The notes under the pieces are model-generated. The model did not search any database and was not told the origin of the DNA. It was given only the letters and a program-made list of their open reading frames with translations. This document shows, one piece after another, positions 8,333 to 17,277 of a stretch of DNA of 64,000 nucleotides; positions within the stretch are counted from its first letter, which is position 1; every line of letters begins with the position of its first letter. The stretch spans positions 186,001 through 250,000 of the forward strand of contig NZ_NIZW01000004.1 in NCBI RefSeq assembly GCF_002727185.1, given 5' to 3'. This DNA is from Rhodopirellula bahusiensis. Lineage in GTDB: Bacteria > Planctomycetota > Planctomycetia > Pirellulales > Pirellulaceae. The position numbers were made by a program, and so were the translations under genes.

Positions 8333-9697
8333 GTGTTTCGGTTGAGTCATCCAACTTCCCATTCAGATTCAGCCACCTCCACCGTTGAACGACTGGAATC
8401 GGAAGTCCGCGGATACTGCCGACTCTTTCCAAGCGTCTTCAAGAGTGCCAGCGGCTCAATCTTGACGACCGCAGAAGGTCGCCCGCTCATCGATTTTTTC
8501 TGCGGGGCCGGATCACTCAACTACGGGCACAATCCGCCGGCGGTAAAGCAAGCGCTCGTGGAATACATCTCCCAAGATGGAATCCAACATTCGTTGGACA
8601 TGATGACCGAGGCCAAAACGCGGTTCTTGGAAACGTTCGAACGAACGATTCTGCAACCACGATCGATGGACTACAAAATCCAGTTCACCGGCCCGACGGG
8701 TACCAACGCGGTCGAAGCGGCACTCAAACTGGCCAAACAGCATCGTGAGCGTTCCCACGTGGTTGCGTTCACCAATGCATACCACGGGCATTCGCTTGGC
8801 TCGCTTTCGGTGACCGGGAACCAGAGTTATCACAGCGAATACTACGGATCGCACAACAACGTCAGCTTCCTTCCATATGACGGCTACCTTGGTGAATTCG
8901 ACACGAGCATCTTGCTCGAGAAGATGCTGTCGGACCGCAGCAGCGGCATGCCACTCCCGGCCGCAGTTGTCCTCGAGACAATTCAGGGCGAGGGCGGCAT
9001 CCACGTTGCGAGCGACGAATGGTTGCAACGAATCCAAACGCTGTGTCGCCAACATGATGTGCTACTGATCATCGATGACATCCAGGTTGGCAACGGTCGA
9101 ACCGGTGAATTCTTCAGCTTCGAAAAAGCCGGGCTCACACCGGACATGGTGTGTCTTTCCAAATCGATTGGAGGCGGACTGCCGCTGTCGTTGTTGCTTA
9201 TTCGTCCCGAGTGCGATGTTTGGCAACCAGGTCAACACACCGGCACATTCCGTGGAAACAATCTCGCATTCGTCGCAGCGGAAGCTGTGCTGAATCAATG
9301 GAATGACGCATCCTTCATCAGTGGCATTCAAGATCGCAGCGAGACCCTTCGCATGCATTTGTCTTCGATCGTACTGGAGAACTCTGAGGAGAACTGGGAA
9401 CTTCGTGGCCGCGGGATGATTTGGGGACTCGATGTCCGCTCTGGCGAACTGGCTCGCAAAGTCATCGACCTTGCATTTCAAACTGGATTGCTTCTGGAAG
9501 CTTCCGGCAGTGAAGACGAAGTCCTGAAGTTCATGCCCGCTCTGAATATCCCTGAGCATCTACTTCTTCAGGGCCTGAACCTTTTCCGAGACAGCTTGAA
9601 CGCAGTGCTCTTGAAACCAGCCGCATCCAAACCAGCTTTGGTTCCAACAAAGGAAACACGGAACGCCTCTCAGGGTTCATCGATGGTGCGCTCATGA
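8333..9697 (+). CDS. Class III PLP aminotransferase, EctB-like (diaminobutyrate type)
   Basis: 454 residues. It matches the diaminobutyrate-2-oxoglutarate aminotransferase group: GAGSLNYGHNPP near residue 58, DDIQVGNGRTGEFFSFE near 248, the PLP-lysine motif SKSIGGGLPL (Lys277) and HTGTFRGNN after 300. EctB enzymes transfer an amino group to aspartate semialdehyde, giving 2,4-diaminobutyrate. No ectA or ectC is present, so ectoine is not the likely product. The stop overlaps the next gene's ATG by 4 bases (ATGA at 9694), which ties it to the adenylation protein; it may supply that enzyme's amino acid. Start taken as GTG 8333; an in-frame TTG at 8342 is an alternative. The 35-residue tail is Ala/Ser/Lys-rich. 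Confidence 0.88.
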   Translation: MFRLSHPTSHSDSATSTVERLESEVRGYCRLFPSVFKSASGSILTTAEGRPLIDFFCGAGSLNYGHNPPAVKQALVEYISQDGIQHSLDMMTEAKTRFLETFERTILQPRSMDYKIQFTGPTGTNAVEAALKLAKQHRERSHVVAFTNAYHGHSLGSLSVTGNQSYHSEYYGSHNNVSFLPYDGYLGEFDTSILLEKMLSDRSSGMPLPAAVVLETIQGEGGIHVASDEWLQRIQTLCRQHDVLLIIDDIQVGNGRTGEFFSFEKAGLTPDMVCLSKSIGGGLPLSLLLIRPECDVWQPGQHTGTFRGNNLAFVAAEAVLNQWNDASFISGIQDRSETLRMHLSSIVLENSEENWELRGRGMIWGLDVRSGELARKVIDLAFQTGLLLEASGSEDEVLKFMPALNIPEHLLLQGLNLFRDSLNAVLLKPAASKPALVPTKETRNASQGSSMVRS

Positions 9698-12474
9698 ACA
9701 AGGTGAACTCGCTCACGGCCTCAACGGTGCCGTTCATCGATCTCTTCTGGAAACAATGCGAGGCCACCCCGCACCGCATCGCCGTAGTTCAAGAAGATTG
9801 TTCATGGACCTATCAAGATCTGCTCTCTCAATCATGCAAGATCGCCCAATCGCTCCTGCGTGATGGTGTGGAACAAGGCGACCGAGTGGGCATTTGCCTT
9901 GACCGGAGTCCCATCGCGATCGCATCCATGCTGGGAATCCACTTGGCTGGTGCCGCGTTCGTGCCACTGGATCCGGAGTACCCCACTGAGCGTTTGCGGT
10001 ACATGCTCGAAGACGCGGAAATCCGAACGCTGATCGGACACGCAAAGTATCAACCGTTATTTGATGCCGGCGGCTCCGACGATCAATCAGTGCATTCGTC
10101 GGCGGGACTCAACTGGATCGAAGCATCGGACCTGCTTGCTATCCAACCTTCCCCCGCCAATCTCGACCGAAACAACTTCCCTGCCTTTTGTGGCGAGCAA
10201 CTTGCCTACGTCATGTACACGTCGGGATCGACTGGCAATCCCAAAGGCGTGCTGATCAATCACGCTGCGTTGACGACCTACTGCCGAGCGGACTTGGACG
10301 TCTATCGCTTGCGTGCCGATGACCGAACGCTGCAGTTCTCGACGCTCACGTTTGACATCGCCATCGAAGAGATCTTCCCACCTTTGCTTTGCGGCAGCTG
10401 TGTCGTGGTTCGTCCGCTCGAACGAGCCGATTCAGTCAACGAGCTATCCCATCTGATTGACACCCACCAAATCACCGCCGTCCACCTCGCGACCGCCTAC
10501 TGGCATCAATGGGTCGACCTAATGAAAGCGACTGATTCGCGAATTCCATCGAGTCTGCGATTGATGGTTGTCACCGGAGAAAAAGTGAGCGTTGATCACT
10601 ATCGACGTTGGCAAACCATTTGCGATCACAACGTGCTGTGGTGCAACGCCTATGGACCGACGGAAGCCACCGTCACGGCCACAGTTTTCATTCCCGACGC
10701 GGACTTCTCCGAAGCCAACATGCCGATTGGCAAACCTTTGCCAGGCTACTCCGCGGTGATTCTCGACCAGAATCGAAACGAAGTTCCGATCGGCGAAACA
10801 GGCCAGCTGTTCATCGGAGGACCGGCCCTCGCCGATGGCTACCTCAACCGTCCCGAATTGACTCAAGCCGCCTTCATCGAACGAGAAAACCCAGCGGGCG
10901 AAACGCAACGTTGGTACCAAGCCGGCGACATCGCTCGGTGGATGGACGATGGAAACATCGATTTCGGCGGACGAGTCGATCACCAGATCAAGCTCGGATC
11001 GTATCGCATCGAACCCGGTGAGATTGAAGCTGCGTTGACTTCGATCACGGAGGTGAGTGAAGCTCTCGTCACTGCGGAAACGATGGATGGTCAGAAGACA
11101 CTGCTTGCGCACATTGGACTGGGTCGCAACTCGCTCTCCAGCGTCAATGGTGACACTGGATCACTGGCACACTTGGAAGCAACGGCCTCCCGCATCACGA
11201 AACAACTGCGTGAGCTGCTTCCGCCCTACATGTTGCCAACACGTTTCGTGTTTATGGAAGTCTTCCCCAAAACGATCAACGGAAAAATTGATCGCGAAGG
11301 TCTTCCCGATAGCAGCCACGCTGTGACGGCTCGTGATGAAGACCTCATTACCCCGCAGACAGAACTACAACAAAAGCTTTGTGACATTTGGAGCTCAGTC
11401 CTGCAAATCCCACAAATCGGAATCGAAGACGATTTCTTTTTGCTCGGTGGCAGTTCCTTGTTGGTGACTCAAGTGGTTTCCCGGCTGAAAGACCAACTTG
11501 GATTGGAGCTTCCCGTCCGAGATTTCTTCGCCAACCCGACGGTCGAATTGGCTGCTCGGCACATTGAGGCGATGCTCGGTGAACAATCAAATCCTTCATG
11601 CGACTCGGCGAAGGTGATTCAATCCCAGCGAGACCGTTTGCCACAGGTGGAAGCGTGTTTCTTGCCCAGTGGAGCACACGAACTCTTCGCGGTTCACTAT
11701 TCACCACCTACACAACAACCGCGTCAAAACCGCGCGGTCGTACTGTGCAATGCCTACGGGCACGAGTACGCACGCAGCTATCGCAACCTGCAGCAGCTTG
11801 CCATGCAATTGGCACAAAACGGATTCGAAGTTTTGCGATTCGACTACGCCGGAACCGGCAACTCGCATGGCAACGCCCTGGAAGCCACGCCGCATGTGAT
11901 GATGAAGAACATCCGCGATGCCACGACTTGGATGCGTCTACGACACCAAGTCAATTCGGTATCGATGATCGGCATCCGCCTGGGTGCGACGTTGGCCGCT
12001 TGCTCGGCAACAACCAGCGTCGATCAACTGCTGCTCTGGGATCCCATTGTCCGCGGTGAATCGTTCCTGCAGCATCTCGATCAATTGCATGAAGAGACGT
12101 TGTCCAACGGGATGCGTTTCTCTCGGCCTCGTCAATCAAGTGCGATCGACCAAGCCTATGGCACCAGGATCAACCACGTTGTCCGCCGACAACTGAGCCA
12201 ATTGGTTTTGAAACTGGATGACAAGCCGAGCAGTTCAGTCGTGACGCTGCTTTGCAGTCGCGACTACCAGATGGCCAAGATGGCCGATTCACAAATACAA
12301 ACGGATGCTTCGGTCATCCAGCTCAGCGATGAAATCGGCTGGGACCGTCCTGAGCTCACCGAGTCCGCGTTCTCCTCGCCTGATGCAAACCAGCAAATCA
12401 CAGATCTGCTGCTCGGTGGATCAAGTGAACACGGTCAATTCAATTCTCACCGTGCAATCGAGGTGAAATCATGA
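9694..12474 (+). CDS. NRPS-like protein: adenylation domain, carrier domain, alpha/beta-hydrolase-like domain
   Basis: 926 residues. The adenylation domain (about 15-550) has YVMYTSGSTGNPKGV, NAYGPTEATV, YQAGDIARW, the GRVDHQIKLGSYRIEPGEIE core and NGKIDREGL with the catalytic Lys. The substrate-pocket segment TFDIAIEE keeps the Asp used to hold an alpha-amino group, so an amino acid substrate is plausible. A carrier domain follows, with LLGGSSLL; Ser588 would carry phosphopantetheine. From about 650 to 900 is an alpha/beta-hydrolase fold (FDYAGTGNSHGN), but its nucleophile elbow reads GIRLG, with Arg762 where Ser is expected. That resembles the hydrolases and ligase associated with exosortase-A loci. 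No condensation domain is present. It overlaps both neighbours by 4 bases. Confidence 0.88.
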   Translation: MNKVNSLTASTVPFIDLFWKQCEATPHRIAVVQEDCSWTYQDLLSQSCKIAQSLLRDGVEQGDRVGICLDRSPIAIASMLGIHLAGAAFVPLDPEYPTERLRYMLEDAEIRTLIGHAKYQPLFDAGGSDDQSVHSSAGLNWIEASDLLAIQPSPANLDRNNFPAFCGEQLAYVMYTSGSTGNPKGVLINHAALTTYCRADLDVYRLRADDRTLQFSTLTFDIAIEEIFPPLLCGSCVVVRPLERADSVNELSHLIDTHQITAVHLATAYWHQWVDLMKATDSRIPSSLRLMVVTGEKVSVDHYRRWQTICDHNVLWCNAYGPTEATVTATVFIPDADFSEANMPIGKPLPGYSAVILDQNRNEVPIGETGQLFIGGPALADGYLNRPELTQAAFIERENPAGETQRWYQAGDIARWMDDGNIDFGGRVDHQIKLGSYRIEPGEIEAALTSITEVSEALVTAETMDGQKTLLAHIGLGRNSLSSVNGDTGSLAHLEATASRITKQLRELLPPYMLPTRFVFMEVFPKTINGKIDREGLPDSSHAVTARDEDLITPQTELQQKLCDIWSSVLQIPQIGIEDDFFLLGGSSLLVTQVVSRLKDQLGLELPVRDFFANPTVELAARHIEAMLGEQSNPSCDSAKVIQSQRDRLPQVEACFLPSGAHELFAVHYSPPTQQPRQNRAVVLCNAYGHEYARSYRNLQQLAMQLAQNGFEVLRFDYAGTGNSHGNALEATPHVMMKNIRDATTWMRLRHQVNSVSMIGIRLGATLAACSATTSVDQLLLWDPIVRGESFLQHLDQLHEETLSNGMRFSRPRQSSAIDQAYGTRINHVVRRQLSQLVLKLDDKPSSSVVTLLCSRDYQMAKMADSQIQTDASVIQLSDEIGWDRPELTESAFSSPDANQQITDLLLGGSSEHGQFNSHRAIEVKS

Positions 12475-13454
12475 ATGTTTCCAACACTCCCACGGCCGCA
12501 TTCCCGAGCACGGCCATGGTTCCGCCGATGGTCCCATCCGGTCCTGCGCGAAAGGATCGACAAACTGTCAATCGCATCGCGACTGAACAAGCCATCGTCT
12601 TCGGCAGTCATGATCATTTGGTCGGCATCTATCATCCGACAACCAACGCAGTGAATGACAAGACCGCCGTGATCTTTGTCACTCCAGGAATGCTTCACAA
12701 CGCGGGACCGTTTCGATTGCACGTCGATCTTGCTCGCACACTCGGCAGTCGCGGTGTAGCGTCCTTGCGATTCGATTTGTCGGGGATTGGCGAGAGCTTA
12801 CCGGTTGGGTCCAGCGGCCGGTCGATCGATCGAGCCAGCGGTGAAATCAGCCAAGCGATTGATTGGTTGCAAGAACATCACGGCATCCAACAAGTGATCT
12901 TGTTCGGCCTGTGTTCTGGGGCGGACGATTCCATCCATGCTGCTCAGCAAGATCCGCGAGTCTGCGGAATCGTCGCGATGGATGCCTGCGGGTACCCGAC
13001 GCGTCGTTTCCGATGGAATCGCATTCGACATCACTACTTGCCGCGTCTCGCATCGCCCACCGCATGGAAACGCTTGAGCCGACGACTGCTCGGCAAGACC
13101 AGCGCAACCCAGTGGCTGCTTCAACTGCTACCTGACGCTCCGAGTCCGAACTATTCAACCATGCCGATGGGCACGGATTTGCGAGAGTTTCCTTCTCGCA
13201 ACATTGCGAAGCAGGAGTTCCAACGCTTGGTGGATCAAGGTTGCCGGTTGCATCTGATTTACACCGGCGGAGTGTCAGAGATCTACAACTATGCCGAGCA
13301 ATTCTTTGACATGCTTCCCGGTGTCCGCTGGAAAGATCACGCGACGGTGGATTTCTATCCCGAGATGGATCACGTCGCGATTCTTTGCGAGGACCGAAAA
13401 AAGCTCGTTGATCGGGTGACCGAACGCGTGGTCGACTTCGCTGAAGCAAGCTGA
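12471..13454 (+). CDS. Alpha/beta hydrolase with Cys nucleophile elbow (exosortase-A-hydrolase-like)
   Basis: 327 residues. The fold signs are VTPGMLHNAGP (oxyanion region, about 71-80), LRFDLSGIGES (about 99-109), the elbow FGLCSGADDS with Cys148 at the nucleophile position, and EMDHVAIL near the end with His301 as candidate base. The GLC elbow resembles the hydrolase-1 family found beside exosortase-A clusters. Together with the hydrolase-like domain of the preceding protein it makes a paired set. Start ATG 12471 overlaps the previous stop (ATGA). A hairpin 65 bases after the stop may end the operon. Reaction unknown; a thioester-cleaving or acyl-transfer role on the carrier domain is inference. 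Confidence 0.82.
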   Translation: MNVSNTPTAAFPSTAMVPPMVPSGPARKDRQTVNRIATEQAIVFGSHDHLVGIYHPTTNAVNDKTAVIFVTPGMLHNAGPFRLHVDLARTLGSRGVASLRFDLSGIGESLPVGSSGRSIDRASGEISQAIDWLQEHHGIQQVILFGLCSGADDSIHAAQQDPRVCGIVAMDACGYPTRRFRWNRIRHHYLPRLASPTAWKRLSRRLLGKTSATQWLLQLLPDAPSPNYSTMPMGTDLREFPSRNIAKQEFQRLVDQGCRLHLIYTGGVSEIYNYAEQFFDMLPGVRWKDHATVDFYPEMDHVAILCEDRKKLVDRVTERVVDFAEAS

Positions 13455-13519
13455 TCGACGAACTGGGTAGCAATCAGATCCCTTGCTTTTTGAGCTGCGA
13501 TAACGAACGATAAAGGCGG

Positions 13520-13539
13520 CGAAAGCAGCCGAGCTTTCG
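13520..13539 (+). terminator. Hairpin after the hydrolase gene
   Basis: CGAAAGC-AGCCGA-GCTTTCG is a perfect 7-bp stem with a 6-base loop. No T-tract follows, so intrinsic termination is uncertain. Confidence 0.3.
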
Positions 13540-13564
13540 GAAACGTTGGTCAAGGAATGGTTGG

Positions 13565-13855
13565 ATGTCTCGTTTTTTCTTTGGAATGTTAACTGGTGCC
13601 GTGCTGATGTACGGCTCGATGCACTATCACTTGGTGCGCGGTGAAGAAGGGTTCTTTTTGGTTCCGAAGATTAGCAACAACCTTCAAGACGTCTACGTCG
13701 ACATTCGAGAGTACACGCTCGACGATTGGAACGAACACAAACCATTGGCTGCCGCGATCATGAAGAGCAATCAAGCGGAGTTGTTGTCCGATTCGACGCT
13801 CACAGGCTTTCGCGAAAATGTTCATTCGTTGGTGGATGGCCTGTTTTCGAAGTGA
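13565..13855 (+). CDS. Small membrane-anchored hypothetical protein
   Basis: 96 residues, unknown function. An N-terminal hydrophobic stretch (FFFGMLTGAVLMYGSMHYHL) is a single anchor or uncleaved signal; the rest is soluble and acidic. Start ATG 13565 is preceded by an AAGGA element at a suitable distance. Its size and layout fit the short conserved hypotheticals common in Pirellulaceae, but I do not recognise a family. Confidence 0.6.
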   Translation: MSRFFFGMLTGAVLMYGSMHYHLVRGEEGFFLVPKISNNLQDVYVDIREYTLDDWNEHKPLAAAIMKSNQAELLSDSTLTGFRENVHSLVDGLFSK

Positions 13856-14005
13856 TGCAACCGTCACGACCGATTCATTGAATTCGCTTGCCTCATTCGT
13901 GTCATTCACGACAACGCGACTCTGAATCGGAACGTTCGAGACCGACGGGCGACCTAGACGATGATTTCCAGCAGCGCTCAATTCAGAGCGTAGGCTTCAC
14001 GCGTG

Positions 14006-14308
14006 ATGGGAATGATCGCAATGGACATGAATCGGAATCGGTACTTCATGATCGGAGTCCTGCTGATATTGCTGGGCGTCCAATTTCGAATGGTCGACTC
14101 GTTTGTTCTGAACGAACAGACAACCCGGACGATGGCAAAGATGTCGAAGAAGTCCAATGTGGTGGCCCAAGATTCGTTCAGTAATTTCCTGATGCAGGTG
14201 CACCCGAAACCAACCAAACGCGTTCACCCGCCACGCTGGTTGGGACTGGCGATGATCGCCGTCGGAACTGTCGTCAGTTTGCACGCCATCGCGATGCCTC
14301 GTGAATGA
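14006..14308 (+). CDS. Small hypothetical protein with two membrane segments
   Basis: 100 residues from ATG 14006 (GTG 14003 and ATG 14012 are close alternatives). Two hydrophobic segments, YFMIGVLLILLGVQF near residue 14 and WLGLAMIAVGTVVSLHAIA near 80, flank a charged loop of about 45 residues. No family recognised. The frame is preserved between genes on the same strand, with nothing else convincing in 13856-14002. Confidence 0.5.
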   Translation: MGMIAMDMNRNRYFMIGVLLILLGVQFRMVDSFVLNEQTTRTMAKMSKKSNVVAQDSFSNFLMQVHPKPTKRVHPPRWLGLAMIAVGTVVSLHAIAMPRE

Positions 14309-14352
14309 GTTTCGTCGGTTGAGACTTTCGGCGGTATCAGCAACAACCAAAG

Positions 14353-15063
14353 ATGTCTGCATCGCACCCCACGCGAAAAGTTGAATCCATGCAAAACGAA
14401 CGATTCATTCGACGGGATTGGATCATCCGCTACCGAGTCACCCCCGTGGTGCTTGCGTTCGGGTTCACGATTTGCCTGGGTGGAACATTGGTTTCGGCAG
14501 CTGACCCGGTCGGCAGTGGCCAATCCAACTTTGGACAGCAAGGCATCCCTTCGATGGCCAGCGGAAACGCGGGCGTCGGTGATCCGCTGACGAACGCGGG
14601 TGTGATCTTGCGAGAAGGAACCCGAGTCGGACCGGTCACCGGACGATTTGTGATCAGCGGCCACCGCTGGCGTTTTCTTCCCGAGCAAGCGGAATCCGTT
14701 CACGAGCAAAACCTGGACACGCTCGTTCAACATGGTCTGGCTCGCAAACCGACTCAGGAAGAAGAAACCCTCCTTGGCAAAAAGCAACCGATCGGTCGAG
14801 GAATTGGCACCTTCGACTCGGCGAACCTCGAAGATCCCGATCTGCCGATCACTCCGGCCGCCATCGCGGTCCCGATGACGTTGGTGACCGAAAATTTGAT
14901 GCTCGACCGAATTTCACGAGCGATCGAAGAAGATTCCAACGACGACCGATGGACCGTCACAGGCTACGTCACTGAATTTCGCGACGAAAACCGCCTCGTG
15001 ATCGAAACGACGGTCCGAGCACCGATGTTGACCAATTCCAAACCGGTTCTCGGTGGACGCTGA
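14353..15063 (+). CDS. Secreted hypothetical protein
   Basis: 236 residues with a long n-region, then the signal-like core TPVVLAFGFTICLGGTLVSAA (cleavage probably after residue 50). The mature part contains VTGRFVISGHRWRFLPEQ and a C-terminal VTGYVTEFRDENRLVIET, which look like small beta strands. Start ATG 14353 or ATG 14389, which would shorten the n-region. Function unknown; presumably periplasmic or exported. Confidence 0.6.
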   Translation: MSASHPTRKVESMQNERFIRRDWIIRYRVTPVVLAFGFTICLGGTLVSAADPVGSGQSNFGQQGIPSMASGNAGVGDPLTNAGVILREGTRVGPVTGRFVISGHRWRFLPEQAESVHEQNLDTLVQHGLARKPTQEEETLLGKKQPIGRGIGTFDSANLEDPDLPITPAAIAVPMTLVTENLMLDRISRAIEEDSNDDRWTVTGYVTEFRDENRLVIETTVRAPMLTNSKPVLGGR

Positions 15064-15190
15064 ATTCATCTGGCGATGCAAACCGGATTGCGTCAAAATC
15101 AGCGGACACTGCCCGTCTCGACGGAGCAAAGTGTGCTGTGCAGGAGTCGCCAGCCAATCCAAATCACGTCTTGAATTCGGGTAGGAAACC

Positions 15191-16192
15191 GTGAAATCGC
15201 GTCTGCGTCTGATGCGTCAACGTGCTCTCGACGCAATTGCTTACGCGATGGTGCGTTTGATCGTTTCGTCGATCCAAGTGATGCCGCTCGACATGGGCGA
15301 TCGGTTCTGCCGCGTGGTGGCAGCGATCCTGAGTGGCCCGTTGTCAATTCGCAAACGAGTCATCCGGTCAACGCTTTCGCAAGTCTTCCCGGGACTGCCC
15401 GAATCGGACCAAAAAGAACTGACATTCGCGATGTGGCATCATTTGATGCTGATGGTTTGCGAAGTCGCCTGGGCACAACGGCGATTGCATCGCAGCAACT
15501 GGTATCAACACGTTCGATTCCACGGCAGCCAAACGATGCTGCGATGCATGCTGAGCGATCGTCCCTCTGTTTATGTAACCGGCCACTTCGGCAACTTCGA
15601 AGTCGGCGGATACACGATGGGTTTGATGGGCGTGCGAACACTGGCGATCGCACGCCGACTCGACAACCAATACCTGCACAATTGGGTCGAAGACTTTCGC
15701 AGTGCAAAGGGTCAGGACATGGTCGACAAGATCGGCTGTGCACCGGTTGTCGAAAAACATTTGACTGACGGAGGCCTGTTGTCACTGCTCGGCGATCAAC
15801 ATGCGGGCGAGAAAGGTCTGTGGACCGAATTCTGTGGGGTGCCGGCGTCGTGCCACAAAGCTCTCGCGTTGTTTTCGTTGACTGCGAACGCGCCCATGAT
15901 GAGCGTTTACACACGTCGTCTCGGAGGCAAACCGATGCAGTTCGAATCGGGGTTGCTCGGAGTCGTGGACCCCGCAACGGATTCAGAGAATGGCCAATCC
16001 GTCGGACAGCTGACCGAGTGGTACAACGGACAACTCGAATCGATGATCGATCTGGCACCCGAGCAATACTGGTGGCTTCATCGACGTTGGCGAACACCGC
16101 CCGAAAGAGTCGCTCGTCGATTGGCGAAGAAACGCGAAAAAGCCTTGAAGGCAAGCTCGGTTTCGAACGCGTCCACTTCGCAAGCAGCCTGA
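15191..16192 (+). CDS. Lysophospholipid/lipid A acyltransferase (LpxL/HtrB family)
   Basis: 333 residues. The family adds a secondary acyl chain to Kdo-lipid IVA on the inner face of the cytoplasmic membrane. The catalytic motif HFGNFE (His132 to Glu137) and the downstream GGLLSLLGDQHAGEKG and YWWLHRRWRTPP blocks are diagnostic. A weak N-terminal hydrophobic segment (residues 18-32) would hold it at the membrane. The start is GTG 15191 behind GTAGGAAACC. An lpxK gene lies 7 kb downstream, so both late lipid A steps are represented. Exact acyl donor and position cannot be read from sequence. Confidence 0.88.
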   Translation: MKSRLRLMRQRALDAIAYAMVRLIVSSIQVMPLDMGDRFCRVVAAILSGPLSIRKRVIRSTLSQVFPGLPESDQKELTFAMWHHLMLMVCEVAWAQRRLHRSNWYQHVRFHGSQTMLRCMLSDRPSVYVTGHFGNFEVGGYTMGLMGVRTLAIARRLDNQYLHNWVEDFRSAKGQDMVDKIGCAPVVEKHLTDGGLLSLLGDQHAGEKGLWTEFCGVPASCHKALALFSLTANAPMMSVYTRRLGGKPMQFESGLLGVVDPATDSENGQSVGQLTEWYNGQLESMIDLAPEQYWWLHRRWRTPPERVARRLAKKREKALKASSVSNASTSQAA

Positions 16193-16227
16193 TCAGCGTT
16201 ATTCAAACGCAACCGGAGTCCTCGGGT

Positions 16228-17277
16228 TCACTCGGCTGGCGTTAAGAATTCTGTCGTGAAGCAATCTTCGGCCTTCACAGAGTCGGTATCCACCAATTCC
16301 AGTTCGATCATCTGATCAACCAATTCTTGCCAACGAACCGAGCTCATCGTCCCAACCTCGGCGTTTTTTCCGGATGGCATTGCCAGAGGGATCATCTGCT
16401 CCGCTCCAAAACGCAAAGCCTCTTCCGTCATACCATGTTTATTCGCGTCGAGAATCGCTTCGTTGGCCTCTTCCGGTGACGTGAGATATTGGTTCCAACC
16501 CGCGACGGTGCCTTCCACCATTTCGCGAACGACTTCGGGCGACTCTCGAATCATGTCGCCGGTTGTCACCAAGACGCTCGAATACGGATTCCAACCCAGC
16601 TCGCTGACCATCAATGTGCGAACCTCCAAACCCTGTTGTTCCGCGATCAACGGCTCGGCGACGCTGTAGGCTTGCACAGCAATTTTGGGGTCAGTCACCA
16701 TGGCCGCGATGCTGTTGTGATAAGGCACCTGACGAACATCTTTGAGGTACCCACGTTTTTCAAGGAATGCGAGAAACGCCCGTCCGGCTTGGCGTTGCAA
16801 TGTCATCCCGGATAAGTCGTCCAGGCTTTCAACACCGCTATCCGCACGAACGAGAATGCACCGCGGATGGTCTTGAACGGCCGCCATGACCGCGACCACG
16901 TCGGCTCCTTGAGCTCGAAACAGGACCACATCGTCCGCATTCGTGATAGCGAATTGGCTGCGTCCCATCGCGAGTTCAGGTGCAACCGGTGTCGCACGTC
17001 CTCCCGGTTGGATTTCCACATTGAGTCCCATCGACTCATACGTGCCGTCGGCGACCGATTGGTAGACCCCGCCGTGCTCGACTTCGGGATACCAATTCAA
17101 TTGGACTGATACATCACGAATCGAATCGTCCGCGGTGTCGCCCGAAGTGACTTCGGTTCGCTGCGAACACCCGGAGGCAAATACGAGCAGCATGCACCCG
17201 AAGAACGACCAAGTTCGCATCCGTTCAGACGCACGGACGCTGGCGGAATGAAGGTGCGATCGCATCGGTGAACTCAA
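16228..17277 (-). CDS. ABC transporter substrate-binding lipoprotein, NMT1/ThiY-like
   Basis: 349 residues. The N-terminus has a lipobox (LLVFASGC), so it is probably anchored outside the cytoplasmic membrane. The segment LNWYPEVEHGGVYQSVADG, followed by GLNVEIQPGG, is typical of the NMT1/THI5-like group that binds pyrimidine thiamin precursors; nitrate and sulfonate binders are relatives. It is the last of three genes overlapping by 4 bases each (17274-17277 here). A thiamin-precursor substrate is the best guess. The real signal peptide may begin at MRTWSFFGC, 19 residues in. Confidence 0.85.
   Translation of the reverse strand: MSSPMRSHLHSASVRASERMRTWSFFGCMLLVFASGCSQRTEVTSGDTADDSIRDVSVQLNWYPEVEHGGVYQSVADGTYESMGLNVEIQPGGRATPVAPELAMGRSQFAITNADDVVLFRAQGADVVAVMAAVQDHPRCILVRADSGVESLDDLSGMTLQRQAGRAFLAFLEKRGYLKDVRQVPYHNSIAAMVTDPKIAVQAYSVAEPLIAEQQGLEVRTLMVSELGWNPYSSVLVTTGDMIRESPEVVREMVEGTVAGWNQYLTSPEEANEAILDANKHGMTEEALRFGAEQMIPLAMPSGKNAEVGTMSSVRWQELVDQMIELELVDTDSVKAEDCFTTEFLTPAE

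Noticed and set aside
8333-9697. Ectoine biosynthesis locus
   Set aside because: Only the EctB-like enzyme is present; ectA and ectC are missing and the neighbours are adenylation and hydrolase proteins.
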